DNA from: Pontitalea aquivivens
GTDB taxonomy: Bacteria > Pseudomonadota > Alphaproteobacteria > Rhodobacterales > Rhodobacteraceae
Length of the DNA stretch: 64,000 bases
Assembly (NCBI RefSeq): GCF_046507575.1
Contig: NZ_JBKFEY010000001.1
Location: 558,001 to 622,000, forward strand
Direction of reading: 5' to 3'
The position numbers and the translations under genes are program-made. The notes below the pieces were generated by a model. It saw nothing but the letters and a program-made list of their open reading frames with translations. It did no database searches and was not told where the DNA came from. Below are positions 60,345 through 64,000 of the stretch, piece after piece (the stretch's first letter is position 1; each line of letters begins with the position of its first letter).

Positions 60345-60614
60345 ATGGCACACAAGAAAGCAGGCGGTTCGTCCCGCAACGGTCGCGACTCGGCCGGTCG
60401 TCGCCTTGGCGTGAAGCTCTTCGGTGGCCAGGCCGCCGTCGCGGGCAACATCATCGTGCGTCAGCGCGGCACCACCTGGTGGCCGGGCGAAGGTGTGATG
60501 ATGGGCCGCGATCACACCATCTTCGCGGTGACCGAAGGCCGCGTTGCGTTCAGGAAGGGCCTCAAGGGGCGTACCTTCATTTCGGTCCTCCCGGTTGCGG
60601 AGGCGGCCGAGTAA
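60345..60614 (+). CDS. rpmA: 50S ribosomal protein L27
   Basis: An 89-residue protein starting 'MAHKKAGGSSRNGRDSAGRR', whose N-terminus reaches the peptidyl-transferase centre, followed by 'VRQRGTTWWPGEGVMMGRDH'. There is no Firmicutes-type N-terminal extension needing cleavage. AGGAG lies 8 bases before the ATG. Terminated at 60640. Confidence 0.97.
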   Translation: MAHKKAGGSSRNGRDSAGRRLGVKLFGGQAAVAGNIIVRQRGTTWWPGEGVMMGRDHTIFAVTEGRVAFRKGLKGRTFISVLPVAEAAE

Positions 60615-60639
60615 GCCGAACCTGGACCCGGACGACATT

Positions 60640-60676
60640 GGGGGATCGGCTGAAAGGCCGGTCCCCCTTTCTTTTT
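60640..60676 (+). terminator. Intrinsic terminator of rplU-rpmA
   Basis: An 11-bp stem GGGGGATCGGC/GCCGGTCCCCC (one G-U) with loop TGAAAG, followed by TTTCTTTTT. It lies 25 bp after rpmA. Confidence 0.9.
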
Positions 60677-60790
60677 GGGCCAACAGGCCACGATCTCGGA
60701 ATTTTTTCCTGCGCAGGTGCAAACCGTCATCTGCGCGACCTATTATCAGAGCAAGCCCCAGTGGCTTTCATGCGTTCAAGGAGGGAAGGC

Positions 60791-61330
60791 ATGTTCCAGG
60801 AACCGATCACCACGCAGCCCGTCATCGAGGCCGGGCGTTTCATCCTGCGTCCGCTGCGCAAATCCGACGCGGGCCTGATTGCGATGTATACCTCTGACAA
60901 GCGCGTGGCCGAAGGCACCCGGGCGATCCCGCATCCGCTGCCCCCCGGCGCGACAGAAGGCTATATCGCGCGCGCCATGTCCGACACCCGCAGCGAGGAT
61001 GTCTGGGCGCTGGACGGCTCGTCCCAGGGTCTGGCCGAGGTTCTGGGGGTGGTGTCACTGACGCGGATCGAGGCCGATCAGTCCGAGGTCGGATTCTGGG
61101 TCGGCCCGGGTTTCTGGAGCACGGGTTTCGCCTCTGAGGCGGTGGCGGCGCTGGTGGCTGCCAATCCGCACCGCGCGCGCACGCTGTTTGCCGAGGTGTT
61201 CCAGGACAATCCCGGATCGGCGCGGGTGCTGACCAATTGCGGTTTTGAATATCTTGGCGATGCGGAAAGCTGGTCGGTGGCCCGCGGCGCCCGCGTCCCG
61301 ACCTGGACTTATCTGCGCAAGATGGGCTGA
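60791..61330 (+). CDS. GNAT-family N-acetyltransferase (RimJ/RimL-like)
   Basis: A 179-residue acetyltransferase. 'RFILRPLRKSDAGLIAMYTS' is a typical start of the RimJ/RimL-type GNAT fold; 'VGFWVGPGFWSTGFASEAVAAL' (acetyl-CoA loop, as GFWSTGFASEAV) and 'NPGSARVLTNCGFEYLG' complete it. It could acetylate a protein N-terminus or a small amine; its constant position between rpmA and obgE in Rhodobacterales is suggestive but not decisive. The ATG is set by AAGGAGGG; an ATG 7 codons upstream is less likely. Confidence 0.85.
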   Translation: MFQEPITTQPVIEAGRFILRPLRKSDAGLIAMYTSDKRVAEGTRAIPHPLPPGATEGYIARAMSDTRSEDVWALDGSSQGLAEVLGVVSLTRIEADQSEVGFWVGPGFWSTGFASEAVAALVAANPHRARTLFAEVFQDNPGSARVLTNCGFEYLGDAESWSVARGARVPTWTYLRKMG

Positions 61331-61335
61331 GCATG

Positions 61336-61444
61336 CCGGGAGGGCGCTGCCCTCCCGGACCCACCCGAGGTATTTGTGGCAAGATGAAAGTTGCCTCTTC
61401 TTCTTGGTCAAAATACTCCGGGGGTGTGGGGGCGGCGCCCCCAC
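61336..61444. repeat. Dispersed intergenic palindromic element, copy C (double arm)
   Basis: Left unit: hairpin GGGAGGGC-GCT-GCCCTCCC, then CGAGGTATTT..GGCAAGATGAAAG. Right unit in opposite orientation: CTTCTTCTTGGTCAAAATACTCC, then hairpin GTGGGGGC-GGC-GCCCCCAC. The most complete copy in the window, immediately after the GNAT stop. Confidence 0.8.
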
Positions 61445-61484
61445 CGCGCCGATGGCGATGTTGCGGGCCGGATGCAGGGGGCGC

Positions 61485-61513
61485 TTGAACAAAAGGGCGG
61501 TCCGGCTTATGTC
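61485..61513 (+). promoter_or_regulatory. Candidate promoter of obgE-proB
   Basis: TTGAAC, a 17-bp spacer and TATGTC stand 27 bp before the obgE ATG, downstream of repeat copy C. Both hexamers are fair matches. Confidence 0.5.
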
Positions 61514-61539
61514 GGCGCCTTGCAACAAGGACCGCTGCC

Positions 61540-62565
61540 ATGAAATTCCTCGATCTTGCCAAAGTCTATATCCGCTCGGGTTCGGGCGGGGGGGGCTGCG
61601 TGTCGTTCCGGCGCGAGAAATTCATCGAGTTCGGCGGTCCCGATGGCGGGGATGGCGGCAAGGGCGGGTCGGTCTGGGCCGAGGCGGTCGAGGGGCTGAA
61701 CACGCTGATCGATTTCCGCTATCAGCAGCATTTTTTCGCCAGGAACGGTCAGCACGGCATGGGCAGCCAGTGCACGGGCAAGGATGGCGACGACATCGTG
61801 CTGAAGGTGCCTGTGGGCACCGAGATCCTGGATGAGGATGAGGAAACCGTCATCGCCGATCTGACCGCGGTGGGGCAGCGCGTGTTGTTGGCCCGCGGCG
61901 GCAATGGCGGCTGGGGCAACCTGCGGTTCAAATCCGCTACGAACCGCGCCCCCTCGCGTGCCAATCCGGGGCAGGAGGGGGTCGAGCGGACGATCTGGCT
62001 GCGGCTGAAGCTGATTGCGGATGCGGGTCTGGTGGGGCTGCCCAATGCCGGCAAGTCGACCTTTCTGGCCGCCGTGTCCAATGCGCGCCCGAAGATCGCG
62101 GATTATCCCTTCACCACCCTGGTGCCCAACCTGGGTGTCGTGGGGGTGGACGGCAAGGAATTCGTGATGGCCGATATTCCGGGGCTGATCGAGGGTGCGT
62201 CCGAGGGGCGGGGCCTGGGCGATCAGTTTCTGGGCCATGTCGAGCGGTGTTCGGTGCTGTTGCATCTGGTCGATGGCACGTCCCCGACCATCGCCAGGGA
62301 TTACCGCACGATCATTCACGAGCTTGAGGCCTATTCCGGGGCGCTGGCCGCCAAGCCGCGTATCACCGCGCTGAACAAGATCGACGCGCTGGATGCCAGG
62401 ACCCTTGCCAGCCGCCGCCGGTCGCTGGAAAAGGTCTGTGGGGGGCCGGTGTTTCTGATGTCGGGGGTGTCGCGCAAGGGCGTGCCCGAGGTCTTGCGCG
62501 CGATCTGGTCCGAGGTCGAGGCCGATCGCAAGAGCACGCAAGAGGTGGAACCGTGGCAACCCTGA
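61540..62565 (+). CDS. obgE: GTPase Obg/CgtA
   Basis: A 341-residue Obg GTPase for 50S assembly and stringent control. The Gly-rich Obg fold opens the protein ('VYIRSGSGGGGCVSFRREKF'), and the G domain has G1 'GLPNAGKSTFLAAVS', G2/switch 'PFTTLVPNLG', G3 'MADIPGLIEGASEG' and G4 'LNKID'. No extra C-terminal OCT domain. Its stop overlaps the proB GTG by 13 bp. It follows rpmA as in most bacteria, with the GNAT between. Confidence 0.96.
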   Translation: MKFLDLAKVYIRSGSGGGGCVSFRREKFIEFGGPDGGDGGKGGSVWAEAVEGLNTLIDFRYQQHFFARNGQHGMGSQCTGKDGDDIVLKVPVGTEILDEDEETVIADLTAVGQRVLLARGGNGGWGNLRFKSATNRAPSRANPGQEGVERTIWLRLKLIADAGLVGLPNAGKSTFLAAVSNARPKIADYPFTTLVPNLGVVGVDGKEFVMADIPGLIEGASEGRGLGDQFLGHVERCSVLLHLVDGTSPTIARDYRTIIHELEAYSGALAAKPRITALNKIDALDARTLASRRRSLEKVCGGPVFLMSGVSRKGVPEVLRAIWSEVEADRKSTQEVEPWQP

Positions 62566-63677
62566 GCGTTGTGACAAGGCCCGATGTCGCCCGGGCGCGT
62601 CGGCTGGTGGTCAAGATCGGTTCGGCGTTGCTGGTCGGGCCCGGGGGGCTGCGGCTGGACTGGCTGCATGCGCTGGCCGCCGATGTGGCCGCGGCGCGGG
62701 CGCGGGGGGCGGATGTGATCCTTGTGTCGTCGGGGTCGATCGCGCTGGGGCGGCGGGTTCTGGGGCTGCCGGCGGGCGCGCTGTCTCTGGAGCAGTCGCA
62801 GGCGGCGGCTGCCGTGGGGCAGATCCGGCTGGCGCGCGCCTATGAAGAGGCACTGGCGCCGCATGGGGTGACCACGGGGCAGGTTCTGGTGACGCTGGAG
62901 GATACGTCCGACCGGCGCCGCTATCTGAACAGCCGTGCCACGATGCAGACCTTGCTGGGGCTGGGTGTCGTGCCGATCGTGAATGAAAATGACACCGTGG
63001 CGACCGATGAGATCCGCTTTGGCGACAACGACCGGTTGGCGGCGCAGATCGCGGTGACGATCGGGGCCGATCAACTGGTGCTGTTGTCCGATGTCGACGG
63101 GTTCTATTCGGCCAATCCGAAAGAGGATCCCGCCGCGATCCGCTTTGAGCTGGTCGAGCGCATCACGCCCGAGATCGAGGCGATGGCGGGCGATCCGATC
63201 TCGGGGTTGTCGAAGGGCGGCATGAAGACCAAGCTGATGGCGGCCAAGACCGCTGTTGCGGGGGGCTGTGCGATGGCGATCATGGAAGGGTCTGTGCCGC
63301 AGCCGCTGCGCGCGCTGTCCGAAGGCGCGAATTGCACCTGGTTCCTGCCCGAGGGCGACCCGCAGGCCGCGCGCAAGCGCTGGATCGCGGCGATGAAGCT
63401 GCGCGGCGAGGTGATGGTGGATGCGGGCGCGCTGGCGGCGCTGGCGCAGGGCAAATCGCTGTTGCCGGCGGGGGTGACGAAGGTTTCGGGCCAGTTCGGG
63501 CGCGGCGATCCGGTGGCGATCCTGGGGCCTGACGGGGTGGCGCTTGGCAAGGGGCTGACGCGCTATACCGCGCCCGAGGCCCGCGCGATCGCGGGGCACC
63601 GGTCGGCCGAGATCGAGGGGATTCTGGGGTATCCGGGCCGCGCGGCGCTGATCCATCGTGACGATATGGTGGTCTGA
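62553..63677 (+). CDS. proB: Glutamate 5-kinase
   Basis: A 374-residue enzyme, first step of proline synthesis. The amino-acid kinase domain shows 'LVVKIGSALLVGPGGLR', 'VSSGSIALGRRVLG', 'NENDTVATDEIRFGDNDRLAA' parts and 'LSDVDGFYSANP'. The C-terminal PUA domain (about 285-365) is present ('VMVDAGALAALAQGKSLLPA'). GTG start overlapping obgE. proA, its usual partner, is not in the window; a repeat element follows instead. Confidence 0.95.
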   Translation: MATLSVVTRPDVARARRLVVKIGSALLVGPGGLRLDWLHALAADVAAARARGADVILVSSGSIALGRRVLGLPAGALSLEQSQAAAAVGQIRLARAYEEALAPHGVTTGQVLVTLEDTSDRRRYLNSRATMQTLLGLGVVPIVNENDTVATDEIRFGDNDRLAAQIAVTIGADQLVLLSDVDGFYSANPKEDPAAIRFELVERITPEIEAMAGDPISGLSKGGMKTKLMAAKTAVAGGCAMAIMEGSVPQPLRALSEGANCTWFLPEGDPQAARKRWIAAMKLRGEVMVDAGALAALAQGKSLLPAGVTKVSGQFGRGDPVAILGPDGVALGKGLTRYTAPEARAIAGHRSAEIEGILGYPGRAALIHRDDMVV

Positions 63678-63709
63678 ATGGTGATCTGAGCGCGGGGTGT
63701 GATCCGCGC

Positions 63710-63760
63710 GAGGGGGCGCTGCCCCCTTGCCCCCGGAGTATTTCGGCCAAGCAGAAGGGG
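63710..63760. repeat. Dispersed intergenic palindromic element, copy D (single arm)
   Basis: Hairpin GGGGGC-GCT-GCCCCC, then CCCCCGGAGTATTT and CCAAGCAGAAGG. It is 33 bp after proB and could also serve as a weak terminator structure. Confidence 0.75.
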
Positions 63761-63793
63761 CGGCGGTTTTCGGGGGCGGGTGTCAGGCGCCCC

Positions 63794-63841
63794 CCTGGAT
63801 CATCCGGCCCGCCTGATCATCCGGCCCCCTGGATCACCCGG
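63794..63841. repeat. Three imperfect direct repeats (about 17 bp)
   Basis: CCTGGATCATCCGGCCC, CCTGATCATCCGGCCCC and CCTGGATCACCCGG follow one another; the last covers the stop codon of the minus-strand M20 gene. Probably the result of slippage duplication at the gene end. Confidence 0.6.
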
Positions 63842-64000
63842 CGATGCGGTCGAGGATGCGGACCCAGCTGCGGATGCCCTTGTGAAAGCAGTCGAGGTCG
63901 TATTTTTCATTGGGCGAGTGGATCTGATCGTCGTCCCGGGCAAAGCCGATCAGCATCGCATCCATGTTGAGGCAGGTCTTGAAATAGCCCGCGATCGGGA
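63834..64000 (-). CDS. M20 family metallopeptidase, C-terminal fragment
   Basis: The last 55 codons of a minus-strand gene cut by the window edge. 'HSPNEKYDLDCFHKGIRSWV' is the C-terminal signature of M20/M25/M40 dipeptidase-like enzymes, where the His is a zinc ligand or contacts the catalytic domain. The substrate cannot be told from this part. Convergent with proB. Confidence 0.75.
   Translation of the reverse strand, partial: PIAGYFKTCLNMDAMLIGFARDDDQIHSPNEKYDLDCFHKGIRSWVRILDRIAG

Overview
The window is a GC-rich (roughly two-thirds G+C by eye), gene-dense chromosomal segment of an alphaproteobacterium, almost certainly of the Rhodobacterales (Rhodobacter/Paracoccus-like family). This rests on the gene orders seen here: a 14-subunit nuo operon with extra small genes between the subunit genes, followed by birA-coaX-rnj; yceD-rpmF-plsX-fabH-ihfA-merR; argS-SPOR-nagZ-scpA-scpB; rplU-rpmA-GNAT-obgE-proB; and a leucine/isovalerate (liu) catabolic cluster. 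No phage, plasmid, insertion sequence or CRISPR array was seen.

Layout. 1-5.5 kb: the 3' end of a thiamine-diphosphate enzyme, a periplasmic rhodanese gene next to a methyl-accepting chemotaxis protein gene, a PhnA-like zinc-ribbon protein and an HU-like DNA-binding protein. 5.5-5.7 kb: two valine tRNAs (CAC and UAC). 5.8-9.6 kb (minus): glmU-glmS-AlkD-like, supplying UDP-GlcNAc. 9.7-12.8 kb: gph, a Tet-like MFS exporter and a DegT-family aminotransferase; then creA convergent to it. 13.4-20.8 kb: ivd, mccB, mccA, a GST, hmgL and liuC, which together take isovaleryl-CoA to acetoacetate and acetyl-CoA. 21.0-37.9 kb: nuoA-N encoding respiratory complex I, with five additional genes (an H3TH membrane protein, a DUF5337-type protein, two lipoproteins, a carboxymuconolactone-decarboxylase-like protein). 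37.8-41.1 kb: birA, coaX, rnj, closed by a strong terminator.

41.2-48.6 kb: a DEAD-box helicase (minus), then argS, a SPOR protein, nagZ, scpA, scpB and a small basic protein. 48.5-51.5 kb (minus): the least ordinary part of the window. A short exported protein with a Tat-like signal and an Asn-Ser-Gly-Pro-Ser-Arg-Gly-Arg octapeptide repeat is followed 3 bp later by an HPr-kinase-like P-loop protein fused to a C-terminal PqqD-like domain. This looks like a peptide-modification pair. Upstream of it are a long dCTP deaminase and tRNA-Pro(GGG). 51.7-56.2 kb (minus): merR, ihfA, fabH, plsX, rpmF, yceD (DUF177). 56.4-64 kb: bamE, olsB, an ABC-F ATPase, rplU, rpmA, a GNAT, obgE, proB, and the 3' end of an M20 peptidase gene on the minus strand.

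The main non-coding findings are a dispersed intergenic palindromic repeat (four copies, all just after genes), a small minus-strand transcription unit between ivd and mccB whose reading frame is broken by an in-frame TAG but which keeps its own terminator, and several hand-read promoters and terminators. Family assignments come from recognising motifs and gene order; no database search was possible.
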